A stretch of 64,000 nucleotides of DNA from Agromyces sp. CF514 (GCF_900113185.1 NZ_FOZD01000001.1:1488001-1552000); one strand, 5' to 3'; shown: positions 52,090-61,886, counted from the stretch's first letter. Notes: generated by a model not told the origin, from the letters alone. Numbers and translations are program-made.

Positions 52090-54776
52090 CCGCCGCCGCC
52101 CGGGAGGGTGGGCGTGCCGCCGCCGTCGGTGCCGCCGCCGCCACCGCTGTCGTCGAGCTTGCCGATGCCGATGGTGATCGTGTCGCCGGGCTTCGCCGAC
52201 CCGTCGGCGCCGGGATCCTGCGAGACCACGAGACCGACCTGGCTCGCATCGGTCGTGTCGACGTTCGTGCGCTTGACCCGGTATCCGGCCTGCTTGAGCG
52301 CAGCCTCGGCGACATCGGCCTGCTGACCGACCACGTTCGGCACGGCCTTCAGGGTTCCGTTGCTCGTGTAGACGGTGATGGTGGTGCCGCGACCGGCCTG
52401 TCCGGTCGGGTTCGACCCGGTGACGGTTCCGGCGGGAAGCGCCGAATCCTGGGGGCCGCCGTCGGCGAAGACGAAGCCTGCGGCCTCGATCGCCTGCTTG
52501 GCCGCATCGAGGGTCAAGCCGGTCACCTGCGGGATGTCGACGAGCACCTCCTTGAACATGCTGTCGGGTGCGTCGGGGAAGTCGTCCCCGCCGAACTTGC
52601 CGTCGGCGACCGACATGATCATCGGCCAGATCCGGTGACGGGCGGTGGCGGCGTAGCCGCTGTCGAACGAGAGTTCGCGCAGGTTGGCGTCGCCCGTGAC
52701 GTTGCCGACCCAGACCGCGGTCGAGGCCTTGGTGCTCGCCCCGATCATCCAGGTGTCCTTCGCATCGTCGGTCGTACCGGTCTTGCCGATGTGCGCGATG
52801 CCGGTGCCCGGGTCGGAGGCCGACGTCGTGCCGCCGTTGAAGGTCTGCTCCATGGCGTAGTCCATGGCGTGCGCGACCTCGGCGGTCACCGACTGCGTGC
52901 ACGTGCTCTTCGGCGGATCGACCTCGGTGCCATCGGCCTTCGTGATGCGGTCGATCGCGATCGGGGTGCAGGTGAGTCCGTTGTTGGCGATGCCGGCGAA
53001 GGCCGTGGCCATCGCGAGCGGGGAGACCTCTTCGGTACCCAGCACGGCCGACGGGCTGAAGACCTCGTCGGGGTTCACCTTGCGGGTGCCGTCTTCGTTG
53101 TAGACGGGGCCGTTGTCGTCGTACTCGAACTTCTGTCCGAGGTCGAGGCCGTCGGCACGACGCACGCCGAACGCCTGCGCGGTGTCGCGGATCTTGCAGA
53201 GGTCGAGCTGCTGCGCCATGGCCATGAACGAGGTGTTCACCGAGTACTTCGTCGCATCGACGGCGTTGTTCGCACCGGTACCGTCGTCGTTGCGCGGGTT
53301 GAAGCTGCCCGTCCAGCCGCCGTAGCAGGCCGCGGGGAACGAGGTGAACGTACGACGCGCTCCGTTGAAGCTCTCCTTGAGCGAGTGGCCCTCGTTCAGC
53401 CACTCCGCGAGGGTGAACACCTTGAAGGTCGAGCCGGGCTGGAGTCCGCTCGATCCGCCGTAGTCGAAGTCGGTGTTGTAGTTGATCGCCGTGTACTTGC
53501 CGTCGGATGCGGCGAGTTCGGGGTCGTTGGTGAACTGCTTGTTCTGCGCCATGGCGAGGATGCGCCCGGTGCCCGGCTGCACGGTGACCGCGGCGGAGCC
53601 GACGTCGAACCGCGGATCGGTGCTCGGCACGTTCTGGCTGATCGCGTTCTCGGCGGTGGCCTGCAGGCTCAGGTCGAGCGTGGTGTAGATCTGGAGGCCG
53701 CCGGTCTGCAGGAGGCGCGTGCCCTCGTTCACATCGGGCGTCTTGGGGTCGTCGTACTGGTTCTTGATGACCCAGGTGACGTAGTCGCAGAAGAACCCGC
53801 TGCCGCCGGCGGTCTGGCAGCCGGTGCTCGGCTCCTGGATGACGGGGGCGACGACGGTCGCGACCGCGGCATCGTGCTCCTCCTGCGTGATCTTCTTCTC
53901 CTTGAGCATCTGATCGAGGATGTAGTCGCGACGGACCTTGTTGTCGGCGTACGGCACCGGCTGGCCGTCGACGACGGTCTTCGCGCCGTTCGTCTCGCTG
54001 TCGGGCTCGTCGAGGCGGAACTTCTCGGGCCAGTTCACGATCGCGATCAGGCTCGCGGACTCTGCGAGGCTCAGCTCGGAGGCGTGCTTGCCGCCGAAGT
54101 AGTACTGGGCGGCGGACTCGATGCCGTAGACACGGCCGCCGAACGCGGCGATGTTGAGGTAGCCGCGGAGGATCTGGTCCTTCGTGTACTCCTTCTCGAT
54201 GGTGATCGCGTAGCGCATCTCCTTGAGCTTGCGCTCGGGGGTCGTCTCGATCGCGGCGTCGACCGCCGCCTCGCGCTCCTCTTCGGTGGTCGCGCTGTTC
54301 ACGGCGTTGTTCACGAGCACGTTCTTGACGTACTGCTGCGTGATCGACGAGCCGCCCTGCGTCGCGCCGCCGATGACGTACTCGTTCAGCGCTGCGCGGA
54401 GCGTGCCCTGCACGTCGATGCCGCCGTGCTCGTAGAAGCGCGGGTCCTCGCCGGCGACCGCCGCGTCCTTGACGTACTGGCTGATCTGGTCGAACGCGAC
54501 CTCCTCGCGGTCCTCCTCGAAGAAGCTCGCGAGCTTGTACGGCGTCTTGCCGTCGTCCTGCATGGCGTAGACGTCGGTCTTCTCCGACAGTTCGCCGATG
54601 TCGAGGAACCCGGGCAGGTTCTCGAACATCGTGATGCTGTTGTTGGCGGCCATGCCGGTGACGGCGAGGGCAGGGGTCACTGCGGCCGTCACGAGCACGC
54701 CGGCGAGTGCGCTCATGCCGACGAACGCGAGGATCCCGGATCCGACGTCGCTCATCGTACGATTTTGGGCAGACAT
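52086..54776 (-). CDS. ponA: Class A penicillin-binding protein with two PASTA domains
   Basis: An 896-residue bifunctional peptidoglycan synthase. A membrane helix (about 14-40) is followed by a GT51 glycosyltransferase domain with AGEDPRFYEHGGID (catalytic Glu) and GGSSITQQYVKN. The transpeptidase domain follows: GLQPGSTFKVF (S-x-x-K), YSVNTSF (S-x-N) and GKTGTTDDAKD (K-T-G). Two C-terminal PASTA domains begin VDIPQVTGLTLDAA and KAVPNVVGQQADVA, and a Gly-rich tail ends the protein. It makes and cross-links glycan strands outside the membrane. Start ATG 54776 appears leaderless. It corresponds to the PonA2-type enzymes of actinobacteria, which also precede a phosphoesterase gene. Confidence 0.94.
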   Translation of the reverse strand: MSAQNRTMSDVGSGILAFVGMSALAGVLVTAAVTPALAVTGMAANNSITMFENLPGFLDIGELSEKTDVYAMQDDGKTPYKLASFFEEDREEVAFDQISQYVKDAAVAGEDPRFYEHGGIDVQGTLRAALNEYVIGGATQGGSSITQQYVKNVLVNNAVNSATTEEEREAAVDAAIETTPERKLKEMRYAITIEKEYTKDQILRGYLNIAAFGGRVYGIESAAQYYFGGKHASELSLAESASLIAIVNWPEKFRLDEPDSETNGAKTVVDGQPVPYADNKVRRDYILDQMLKEKKITQEEHDAAVATVVAPVIQEPSTGCQTAGGSGFFCDYVTWVIKNQYDDPKTPDVNEGTRLLQTGGLQIYTTLDLSLQATAENAISQNVPSTDPRFDVGSAAVTVQPGTGRILAMAQNKQFTNDPELAASDGKYTAINYNTDFDYGGSSGLQPGSTFKVFTLAEWLNEGHSLKESFNGARRTFTSFPAACYGGWTGSFNPRNDDGTGANNAVDATKYSVNTSFMAMAQQLDLCKIRDTAQAFGVRRADGLDLGQKFEYDDNGPVYNEDGTRKVNPDEVFSPSAVLGTEEVSPLAMATAFAGIANNGLTCTPIAIDRITKADGTEVDPPKSTCTQSVTAEVAHAMDYAMEQTFNGGTTSASDPGTGIAHIGKTGTTDDAKDTWMIGASTKASTAVWVGNVTGDANLRELSFDSGYAATARHRIWPMIMSVADGKFGGDDFPDAPDSMFKEVLVDIPQVTGLTLDAAKQAIEAAGFVFADGGPQDSALPAGTVTGSNPTGQAGRGTTITVYTSNGTLKAVPNVVGQQADVAEAALKQAGYRVKRTNVDTTDASQVGLVVSQDPGADGSAKPGDTITIGIGKLDDSGGGGGTDGGGTPTLPGGGG

Positions 54777-54783
54777 ATAGTGG

Positions 54784-54810
54784 AGCGTAACGGAGAAGAC
54801 TGGCAATCAA
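54784..54810 (-). promoter_or_regulatory. Probable leaderless promoter of the PBP gene
   Basis: On the reverse strand TACGCT (54789-54784) fits the actinobacterial TANNNT -10 box and lies 7 bases before ATG 54776. Transcription would therefore begin at the start codon. No ribosome site precedes that ATG, which agrees. A weak TTGATT (54810-54805) could be the -35 box at a short 15-base spacing. Confidence 0.5.
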
Positions 54811-54921
54811 CGGCACGGAAGCTGGGCGAACGCCTGCTCCGTCACTCAGCGGTGCGCACGCGGCGCGCGGCGCCGGTCCGATCCGATCCGAAGCCGCCTG
54901 TCACGAAGAGACGAGGGTCCC

Positions 54922-55155
54922 ATGGTCACCTGGGAGTACATCACCACCCCGCTGCTGATCCACAACACCGCCGCGATCCTCAACAACTGGGGCTCCGAGG
55001 GGTGGGAGCTCGTGCAGGTCGTGCAGGGCCCCGAGGGTGGGCTCGTCGCATACCTGAAGCGTCCGGTCGGCGGCTCGGAGTCGGTCGCCGCCTCCGCGGG
55101 TGCCGCTGCCGCGGCGCAGGCCGCCAAGGCCTTCGAGGGCGAGGGGCGCGCCTGA
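54922..55155 (+). CDS. Small DUF4177-type protein
   Basis: A 77-residue protein, MVTWEYITTPLLIHNTAAIL first, then LNNWGSEGWELVQVVQGPEG, the conserved G-x-E-G-W-E-L core of DUF4177. The C-terminal 25 residues are Ala-rich and probably unstructured. Its stop overlaps the ATG of the RidA gene by one base (TGATG), and it is divergent from the PBP gene. The same DUF4177-RidA neighbours occur near the PASTA-type PBP gene in other actinobacteria. Function is unknown. Confidence 0.85.
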   Translation: MVTWEYITTPLLIHNTAAILNNWGSEGWELVQVVQGPEGGLVAYLKRPVGGSESVAASAGAAAAAQAAKAFEGEGRA

Positions 55156-55625
55156 TGGCCGGCTTCGAGGCACGGCTCGCCGAGCTCGGCATCGAGCTCC
55201 CGGATGTCGCGCCGCCCGTCGCTGCGTACATCCCCGCCGTGGCCACCGGCTCGTACGTGCACACGTCCGGCCAGCTGCCGTTCACGGCCGGCGCGCTGCC
55301 CGCGACCGGCAAGGTGGGCGACGGGCACGGCCTCGTGCCCGCCGACGACGCCAAGGCGTACGCGCGCACGTGCATCCTCAACGCGCTCGCCGCCGTCCGT
55401 GCCGAGATCGGCTCGCTCGACCGCATCACCCGCATCGTGAAGGTCGTCGGCTTCGTGGCCTCCGACCCCGCGTTCACCGGTCAGCCGGGCGTCGTCAACG
55501 GCGCCTCCGAGCTGCTCGGAGAGGTCTTCGGCGAGGCCGGCCGCCACGCGCGCTCGGCCGTGGGCGTCGCGGTGCTGCCGCTCGACTCGCCCGTCGAGGT
55601 CGAACTCGTCGTCGAGTTCGCCTGA
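55155..55625 (+). CDS. ridA: RidA family protein (YjgF/UK114)
   Basis: A 156-residue RidA-family protein, a little longer than the usual 130. Features are TGSYVHTSGQLPFTAG (about 32-47), an arginine in KAYARTCILNALAAVRAE, RITRIVKVVGFVASDPAF, and GRHARSAVGVAVLPLDSPVEVE with the arginine that binds imine substrates. Family members hydrolyse reactive enamine/imine intermediates such as 2-aminoacrylate. This longer branch may differ in specificity. It is translationally coupled to the DUF4177 gene. Confidence 0.88.
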   Translation: MAGFEARLAELGIELPDVAPPVAAYIPAVATGSYVHTSGQLPFTAGALPATGKVGDGHGLVPADDAKAYARTCILNALAAVRAEIGSLDRITRIVKVVGFVASDPAFTGQPGVVNGASELLGEVFGEAGRHARSAVGVAVLPLDSPVEVELVVEFA

Positions 55626-55698
55626 CGCGTTCGGCGCTCCCTCGTCGCGGACGCGGCGGGGGAGCGCTGTCGGATGCCGCGCCTAGACTTGTCGGGAC

Positions 55699-58182
55699 AT
55701 GACGCTGATCCTCGACCCCGACGACCCGGCCGGCTGGCGCGAGGCGCCCGCCGCGGGCGGTGCACCCGCTGCAGACGGCACGCCCGCGGCATCCGGCAAC
55801 CGCTTCACCGAAGGCCTGAACCCCGAGCAGCGCGAGGCGGTCGAGTACCGCGGCCAGGCGCTGCTGATCGTGGCGGGAGCCGGCTCGGGCAAGACCCGCG
55901 TGCTGACCCACCGCATCGCGGGGCTCATCGACAGCCGTGAGGCCTGGCCGAGCCAGATCCTCGCCATCACGTTCACGAACAAGGCCGCCGCCGAGATGCG
56001 CGAGCGCGTCGAGGCGCTGCTCGGCGAGGGCGCGTCGGGCATGTGGATCTCGACGTTCCACTCGGCCTGCGTGCGCATCCTCCGGCGCGAGGCCGAGGCG
56101 ATCGGCCTGTCGTCGACGTTCACGATCTACGACTCGGCCGACACGCGCACCGTGCTCAAGCGCATCATCAAGGAGCTCGACGCCGACACCATGGGCTTCA
56201 CGCCGGCCGGCGCCCAGTCGAAGATCTCGAAGCTCAAGAACGAGCTCTCCGACGTGGAGTCGTTCGCGCGCAACGCGAACATGAACGACCCCCAAGAGGT
56301 CATGTTCCTCGAGATCTTCCGGCAGTACACCCGGCGCCTGCGCGCCGCGAGCGCGCTCGACTTCGACGACCTCATCGCAGAGACGGTCTACCTGTTCCGC
56401 GCGTTCCCGGCGGTCGCGTCGCTCTACCAGCGACGGTTCCGGCACATCCTGGTCGACGAGTACCAGGACACCAACCACGCGCAGTACTCGCTCATCCGCG
56501 AGTTCACGCAGTCGATCCCGGCCGAGCGCGTCGCCGAGATGTCCGAGCACGGGTTCAACGTCCGCGGCGTGACCGACGCCACCGGCGGCATCCCGGGCGC
56601 GAGCCTCACCGTGGTCGGCGACTCCGACCAGTCCATCTACGCGTTCCGCGGAGCCGACATCCGCAACATCTCCGAGTTCGAGCGGGACTTCCCCGGTGCG
56701 AAGGTCGTGCTCCTCGAGCAGAACTACCGCTCGACGCAGAACATCCTCTCCGCCGCCAACGCGGTCATCTCGAACAACTTCGACCGAAAAGACAAGAAGC
56801 TCTGGACCGCGGTCGGCGACGGCGACAAGATCACCGGCTACACCGGGTACACCGCGCACGACGAGGCGCAGTTCGTGGCCGACGAGATCGAGGCGCTGCA
56901 CCGCTCGGGCGTCGCCTACCGCGACATCGCGGTGTTCTACCGCACCAACGCGCAGACGCGAGCGCTCGAGGAGATCTTCGTACGATCGGCCCTGCCGTAC
57001 CGTGTGGTCGGCGGCACGAAGTTCTACGAGCGCGCCGAGATCAAGGACGCGATGGCCTACCTCGTCTCGGTGGCCAACCCCCTCGACGAGCTGGCGCTCC
57101 GCCGCATCCTGAACACGCCCAAGCGCGGCATCGGGCCGGCGACCGAGACGGCGCTGTCGAGCTTCGCCGAGGCCAACCAGCTCACCTTCCGCGAGGCGAT
57201 GCGCTCGGCCGACGCCCTCGGCCTCGGGCCCAAGGTCACGGGCGCCATCACGACGCTCGCGAACGTGCTCGACGAGGCGGCTGCGATGCTCGCGCCGTCG
57301 GCGGCAGGCGTCGCCGCGGGCACGAACGAGGGAGCCTCGAAGGTCTCAGACGTGCTCGTGTTCCTGCTCGAGCGCTCCGGGCTCATCGACGCGCTGCGCC
57401 GAAGCCGCGACCCGCAAGACGAGACCCGCGCCGAGAACGTCGACGAGCTCGTCGCGCAGACGCGCGACTTCGACCGCGACAACCCGCTCGCCACGGTCGT
57501 CGACTTCCTGACCCAGGTCTCGCTCGTGGCCGCGGCCGACGAGCTCGACGACGCCTCGGGCACCGTGTCGCTCATGACGCTGCACACGGCCAAGGGCCTC
57601 GAGTACCACGCCGTGTTCCTCACCGGACTCGAAGAGGGCCTGCTGCCGCACCAGATGTCGGCCTCCGAGCCCGGCGGCCCAGCCGAGGAGCGACGGCTCT
57701 TCTACGTCGGCATCACCCGGGCGCGCCAGCGGCTCTACATCTCCCTCGCGATGAGCCGCGCGCAGTTCGGCGAGGTCGCAGTCGCAATGCCGTCGCGCTA
57801 CCTGCAGGAGATCCCCGAGGGCCTCGTCGACTGGAAGCAGTCGCCGGGCATGGCCACGTCGCGGGGCGGCACGCAGCCACGCGCGCTCAACGCCCGCCGC
57901 CCCGGCGGCGCGTGGGGCACCCGCGACCGCGATCTCGAGAAGTTCAGCGTGACGGCCTCGGCCAAGCCCAAGGCCGAGTGGGCCAACCGGGTCACGGGCA
58001 CCGTGCGCGACAACGGCGACCTGACGCTCGAGCCCGGAGACCGCATCCGCCACGTCGACTTCGGCGAGGGGCGCGTCAACCAGGTCACGGGCGAGGGCAC
58101 GAAGCGCATCGCCCACGTGAGCTTCGACACCGCCGGCCAGAAGAAACTGCTCATCAAGATCGCCCCGATCGAGAAGCTCTGA
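55699..58182 (+). CDS. pcrA: ATP-dependent DNA helicase UvrD/PcrA
   Basis: An 827-residue superfamily 1A helicase. The core follows a 30-residue Ala/Pro/Gly-rich head: LNPEQREAV (Q motif), AGAGSGKTRVLTHR (Walker A, about 59-72), TFTNKAAAEM, VDEYQDTNHAQYSL (Walker B, about 252-265), GDSDQSIYAFRGAD, EQNYRST, MTLHTAKGLEY and EERRLFYVGITRAR. The C-terminal region has a Tudor-like end (DRIRHVDFGEGRVNQV). It acts in repair and replication-conflict resolution. A TAGACT -10 box (55684-55689) lies 9 bases before the ATG, so the mRNA leader would be very short. Confidence 0.96.
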   Translation: MTLILDPDDPAGWREAPAAGGAPAADGTPAASGNRFTEGLNPEQREAVEYRGQALLIVAGAGSGKTRVLTHRIAGLIDSREAWPSQILAITFTNKAAAEMRERVEALLGEGASGMWISTFHSACVRILRREAEAIGLSSTFTIYDSADTRTVLKRIIKELDADTMGFTPAGAQSKISKLKNELSDVESFARNANMNDPQEVMFLEIFRQYTRRLRAASALDFDDLIAETVYLFRAFPAVASLYQRRFRHILVDEYQDTNHAQYSLIREFTQSIPAERVAEMSEHGFNVRGVTDATGGIPGASLTVVGDSDQSIYAFRGADIRNISEFERDFPGAKVVLLEQNYRSTQNILSAANAVISNNFDRKDKKLWTAVGDGDKITGYTGYTAHDEAQFVADEIEALHRSGVAYRDIAVFYRTNAQTRALEEIFVRSALPYRVVGGTKFYERAEIKDAMAYLVSVANPLDELALRRILNTPKRGIGPATETALSSFAEANQLTFREAMRSADALGLGPKVTGAITTLANVLDEAAAMLAPSAAGVAAGTNEGASKVSDVLVFLLERSGLIDALRRSRDPQDETRAENVDELVAQTRDFDRDNPLATVVDFLTQVSLVAAADELDDASGTVSLMTLHTAKGLEYHAVFLTGLEEGLLPHQMSASEPGGPAEERRLFYVGITRARQRLYISLAMSRAQFGEVAVAMPSRYLQEIPEGLVDWKQSPGMATSRGGTQPRALNARRPGGAWGTRDRDLEKFSVTASAKPKAEWANRVTGTVRDNGDLTLEPGDRIRHVDFGEGRVNQVTGEGTKRIAHVSFDTAGQKKLLIKIAPIEKL

Positions 58183-58192
58183 GGAGCCCCGC

Positions 58193-58735
58193 ATGACCTG
58201 GCCCACGCGCGCGACCCGCACCGTCTACGAGAACCCGTGGATCCGGGTCGTCGAAGACGAGGTCGAGCGCCCTGACGGCGAGACCGGCATCTACGGCGTC
58301 CTCGAGATGCAGCATCCCGCGGTGTTCGTGGTCGCGATGACCGACGCCGACGAGGTGCTGCTCGTCACCGTCGACCGGCACACGGTCGGCTCGTCGATCG
58401 AGGTGCCGGCGGGCGGCACCGACGGTGAAGACGCCCTCGCGGCGGCGCAGCGCGAGCTCCTCGAAGAGACGGGGTACGCGGCATCCGAGTGGCACGAGAT
58501 CGGGCGCATGACCGCGCTCAACGGCGTCGCGCGCGCGCCCGAGACCGTCTTCCTCGCGACCGGGCTCGAGCTCGCAGGACCCGCAGGGCGCACCCAGCAC
58601 GAAGAGGGCATCAGCCAGGTGAGCGCCGTGCCATGGACCGAGGTGTGGGCTCTCGTGCGCGACGGCGTCATCGACGACGGCGAGAGCGTCGCCGCACTCG
58701 CCTACGCGGCCGTGCATCTGGGCCGGGTGTCGTGA
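58193..58735 (+). CDS. NUDIX hydrolase
   Basis: A 180-residue enzyme of the ADP-ribose pyrophosphatase-like NUDIX type. The NUDIX box is PAGGTDGEDALAAAQRELLE followed by ETGY (about 72-95). It keeps R-E-x-x-E-E-x-G, but the first loop between G and E is one residue short. The early YENPWIRVVEDEVERPDG segment and LNGVARAPETVFLA are typical of this branch. GAGGAG is just before the ATG, 10 bases after pcrA, so it is probably cotranscribed. The physiological substrate is not determined. Confidence 0.9.
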   Translation: MTWPTRATRTVYENPWIRVVEDEVERPDGETGIYGVLEMQHPAVFVVAMTDADEVLLVTVDRHTVGSSIEVPAGGTDGEDALAAAQRELLEETGYAASEWHEIGRMTALNGVARAPETVFLATGLELAGPAGRTQHEEGISQVSAVPWTEVWALVRDGVIDDGESVAALAYAAVHLGRVS

Positions 58736-59826
58736 GCGCACCGGCCTCGGTCGGCGGGTGGTGGCGGGAGTTCCGCACGCTCGACGTCGAGGTCGCCGTG
58801 CGCGCGGCCATCGCCGCGGCGGTTCCGCTGACCGTCCTCGTCGCGACGGGGCGCACCGAGTGGGCGGCCTACGCCGCGTTCGGCGCCATGACCGCGATCT
58901 TCGGCAGAAGCGAGCCGTACGGCACGCGCCTGCGGACCGTCACGACCGCAGCACTGGTGCAGGTCGCGGCGACCGGGCTCGGCATCCTGCTCGCGGTCGT
59001 GCACGCGCCGCACGCCGTCGAGGCGATCGTGCTCGCCGTGCTCATCACGGCGGTCATCGTGGCCTACAACCTGCTCGGGGTCACTCCGTCGGGGCCGTTG
59101 TTCGCGGTCTTCGGGCTGCTGGTGTGCGCGGCGCAGCCGATCGACGACGGCACCGGGTGGCAGCGATGGGGCGTCGCGTGGGCGGCGGCCGCCTTCGCCT
59201 GGCTGCTCGCCATGTCGGGGTGGGTGCTCCGGCGCGCGGCGCCCGGGCGCGCGAAGGCGGTGTTCCGCGACCTGCCGCGTCGTACTCCGGTGCGCGTTCA
59301 TGCGTGGTCGGATGCGCGGCTGTGGCTCAACGTCGTGCAGAACGTCGCCGCCGCGCTCCTCGCAGGGGCGGCGGCGCTCGCGCTCGGCATCGGGCACCCC
59401 TACTGGGCTGTGGTGAGCGCCGTCGCGGTCATCCCGCCCGCGCGAGCGGCGCACACCGCGCAGCGCGCCGTGCACCGAGTCGCCGGCACCCTGGTCGGCG
59501 TCGTCGTCACCGCGCTCGTGCTCTGGCCCGACCCGCCGGCGTGGGTGCTCATCGTCGTGATCGCCGTGTGCCAGTTCGGCGCCGAACTGCTCGTCGGCCG
59601 CCACTACGGGGCGGCGCTGGTCTTCGTGACGCCGCTCGCCCTCGTCGTCGTGCACCTCGCGTCGCCCGTTCCGGTGTTCGGCCTCCTCGCCGACCGCGTG
59701 CTCGAGACGGTCCTCGGCGCCGCGGTCGGGTTGCTCGCCGTGCTCGCGGCCAAGCGGCTCGCCGAGGCCGACCGGCTGCCGCCGCCGAGCGGCGTGCTGC
59801 CGAGCGTCGGGCCGAAGCCGCGCTGA
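58732..59826 (+). CDS. FUSC-family membrane protein (aromatic acid exporter-like)
   Basis: A 364-residue integral membrane protein from GTG 58732, overlapping the NUDIX stop. It has two sets of about five to six helices. The first set contains EWAAYAAFGAMTAIFGR and an arginine-rich turn after it; the second set repeats the pattern with HPYWAVVSAVAVIPPARA and HRVAGTLVGVVVTALV. This twofold FUSC layout is that of the ArAE/YccS/fusaric-acid-resistance superfamily. The transported compound is unknown. Confidence 0.82.
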   Translation: MSAPASVGGWWREFRTLDVEVAVRAAIAAAVPLTVLVATGRTEWAAYAAFGAMTAIFGRSEPYGTRLRTVTTAALVQVAATGLGILLAVVHAPHAVEAIVLAVLITAVIVAYNLLGVTPSGPLFAVFGLLVCAAQPIDDGTGWQRWGVAWAAAAFAWLLAMSGWVLRRAAPGRAKAVFRDLPRRTPVRVHAWSDARLWLNVVQNVAAALLAGAAALALGIGHPYWAVVSAVAVIPPARAAHTAQRAVHRVAGTLVGVVVTALVLWPDPPAWVLIVVIAVCQFGAELLVGRHYGAALVFVTPLALVVVHLASPVPVFGLLADRVLETVLGAAVGLLAVLAAKRLAEADRLPPPSGVLPSVGPKPR

Positions 59827-59904
59827 CCCGGAGTCGCACACGTTCCCAGCGATCGCACAGGCCACCCATCGGCTGACGATAGACCGCACGCGCACGGTGG
59901 ACGC

Positions 59905-61323
59905 ATGGCGTTCCTGGTCCACGACGCGCGACGGTCGGAACGGCCGTCGCGCACCAGCCCCGGCGCCCGGCCGGCGATCGGCGCGGGTCGGCTGTGGCGC
60001 GTCGACGTGCTGCAGGCGCTCGCGGTGGCCTCAGTCGCGGTCGCGATCGCGCTGTTCCTCTCCGAAGGCGGTGGGACGCGCTTCGGCGACCTCGGCGCCG
60101 CGCTCACGTCGTCGGGCATCATCGCGGGGCTCGCGGCGACCGACCTGGTGCTGGTGATGCTGCTGCTCGCGTCCAGGGTTCCGCTCATCGAGCGCGCCGT
60201 AGGCCACGACGCGGCGATGGCGCTGCACGGGCGGCTCGGCAAGCCCGTGCTGTATCTGCTCCTCGCGCACGGCGCACTGCTCCTCGGCGGCTACGCGGTC
60301 GCCGACGGCGCAGGCGTCGTCGCCGAGGCGGTCGCGATCTGGAGCCTGCCCGATCTGCCGCTGGCGATGCTCGGGTTCGTGCTCTTCCTCGCGGTCGTCG
60401 TGTCGTCGGTCGTCACGGTGCGGCGGAGGCTCCGCTACGAGGCGTGGCACGTCGTGCACCTGCTGTCGTACGCCGCCGTCCTCGCGGCGCTTCCGCACCA
60501 GTTCAGCGTCGGCGGCCTGTTCGCCGAGGGCAGCTGGCAGCGGTGGTACTGGCTGGCTCTCGTCGTGGTCTCGCTCGGCGCGGTGGCGGTGTTCCGACTG
60601 CTCGTGCCGGCAGCGACGACGATGCGTCACGGCGTCCGCGTCGAACGCGTCGACCCGGTCGGCGACCCGCGCGACGGCGTGTTCTCCGTGACGATGCACG
60701 GGCGCCGGCTCGATCGGCTGGGCGCGCAGGGCGGCCAGTTCCTCATCTGGCGATTCCTCGCGAAGGGCCAGTGGTGGCAGGCCCACCCGTACTCGCTCTC
60801 GGCGGTGCCCCGCGGCGACCGCCTCCGCATCACCGTGCGGGCACTCGGAGACGGCTCGGCATCGCTCGCGGGGATGAGGCCGGGCACGCGCGTCGTGCTC
60901 GAGGGGCCCTACGGCATCTTCAGCGAGCGAGCGCGCACCCGTCGTCGCATCACGCTCGTCGGTGCGGGCATCGGTGTGACGCCGATCCGCTCGCTGCTCG
61001 AGCAGGCGCGGTTCCGCCCGGGCGAGGCGACGGTGGTGCTGCGAACGACGGGACCGGCCGACGGCTGGCTGCTCGACGAGGTCGCGGCCCTCTGCCGCAG
61101 TCGCGGTGCGACGCTCATCACCGTGCCCGGCCCCAGGGGCCACGGCTGGCTCCCCGCCGACGCCGAGCAGCAGGGGCTGCACCTCCGGGCGCTCGTGCCC
61201 GGAATCGCCGACAGCGACCTGTACGTGTGCGGGCCGCGAGCCTGGGCGGACTCGGTCATCGCCGAGGCCCGCGTGGCCGGGATCGCGCCCGAGCAGGTGC
61301 ATCACGAGCGGTTCGACTGGTGA
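59905..61323 (+). CDS. Ferric-reductase-like transmembrane flavoprotein (ferredoxin-reductase type)
   Basis: A 472-residue protein. About six membrane helices (36-235) form a ferric-reductase-like heme domain; candidate heme histidines are in MALHGRLGKPVLYLLLAHGAL and YEAWHVVHLLSYAAV. The cytoplasmic half is a ferredoxin-NADP-reductase module: HPYSLSAVPRGD (FAD), EGPYGIF, GAGIGVTPIRSLLE (NAD(P)H) and YVCGPRAWADSV. It should pass electrons from NAD(P)H across the membrane. The next two genes are coupled and encode an FMN-carrying protein and its flavinylating enzyme, so that protein is the likely acceptor. Confidence 0.88.
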   Translation: MAFLVHDARRSERPSRTSPGARPAIGAGRLWRVDVLQALAVASVAVAIALFLSEGGGTRFGDLGAALTSSGIIAGLAATDLVLVMLLLASRVPLIERAVGHDAAMALHGRLGKPVLYLLLAHGALLLGGYAVADGAGVVAEAVAIWSLPDLPLAMLGFVLFLAVVVSSVVTVRRRLRYEAWHVVHLLSYAAVLAALPHQFSVGGLFAEGSWQRWYWLALVVVSLGAVAVFRLLVPAATTMRHGVRVERVDPVGDPRDGVFSVTMHGRRLDRLGAQGGQFLIWRFLAKGQWWQAHPYSLSAVPRGDRLRITVRALGDGSASLAGMRPGTRVVLEGPYGIFSERARTRRRITLVGAGIGVTPIRSLLEQARFRPGEATVVLRTTGPADGWLLDEVAALCRSRGATLITVPGPRGHGWLPADAEQQGLHLRALVPGIADSDLYVCGPRAWADSVIAEARVAGIAPEQVHHERFDW

Positions 61324-61886
61324 GACGGCGTGCGGTGCTCCTCGCGTCCGCGGCGTCGGCCGCGGCCATCCTCGGCGGCTGGCAGCTCGGCCAGGTCGAG
61401 ACCGCCTCGCTCGACGCGTCGGGCACCGTGGAGACGGTCTCGTCGGACGATTCCGAGGCGACGGATGCCGCGGGCACGACCGACCCCGGTCAGGACGCGT
61501 CCGGCTCGACCGGGTCGTCGGACTCCGGCGCAACGGATCCGGGGGCGACGGGCGCCGGCTCGAGCGGTTCGGCCGGCACTGGCACCGCTTCGTCGGGCGC
61601 GGCCGACGGCACCTACAGCGGCTCGTCGGTCTCCACGCGCTTCGGCGACGTGCAGGTGCAGGTCACCGTCTCGGGCGGCGCCATCACCGAGGTCACCGCC
61701 CTGCGGCTGACGGATCACGACGGCCGGTCGGTGCAGATCAGCAACCGGGCGGAACCCGTGCTCCGCGACGAGGTGCTGCAGGCGCAGTCCGCCCGGGTGT
61801 CCTTCGTCAGCGGGGCGACGTACACGAGCGCCGCGTACCTGCAGTCGCTGCAGTCCGCGCTTGATCAGGCCGGGTTCACGGGATGA
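61320..61886 (+). CDS. Exported FMN-binding protein, flavinylation target
   Basis: A 188-residue protein starting at GTG 61320 over the previous stop. The N-terminus (VRRRAVLLASAASAAAILGG) is a signal or anchor helix, followed by a 75-residue Ser/Gly/Thr/Asp-rich linker. An FMN-bind domain follows from about residue 97 (DGTYSGSSVSTRFG). The sequence SGATYTS near 168-174 matches the S/T-G-A-T/S-x-T motif in which the last threonine receives FMN from ApbE. The protein is probably an extracytoplasmic one-electron carrier. Three genes with overlapping ends make one redox unit. Confidence 0.9.
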   Translation: MRRRAVLLASAASAAAILGGWQLGQVETASLDASGTVETVSSDDSEATDAAGTTDPGQDASGSTGSSDSGATDPGATGAGSSGSAGTGTASSGAADGTYSGSSVSTRFGDVQVQVTVSGGAITEVTALRLTDHDGRSVQISNRAEPVLRDEVLQAQSARVSFVSGATYTSAAYLQSLQSALDQAGFTG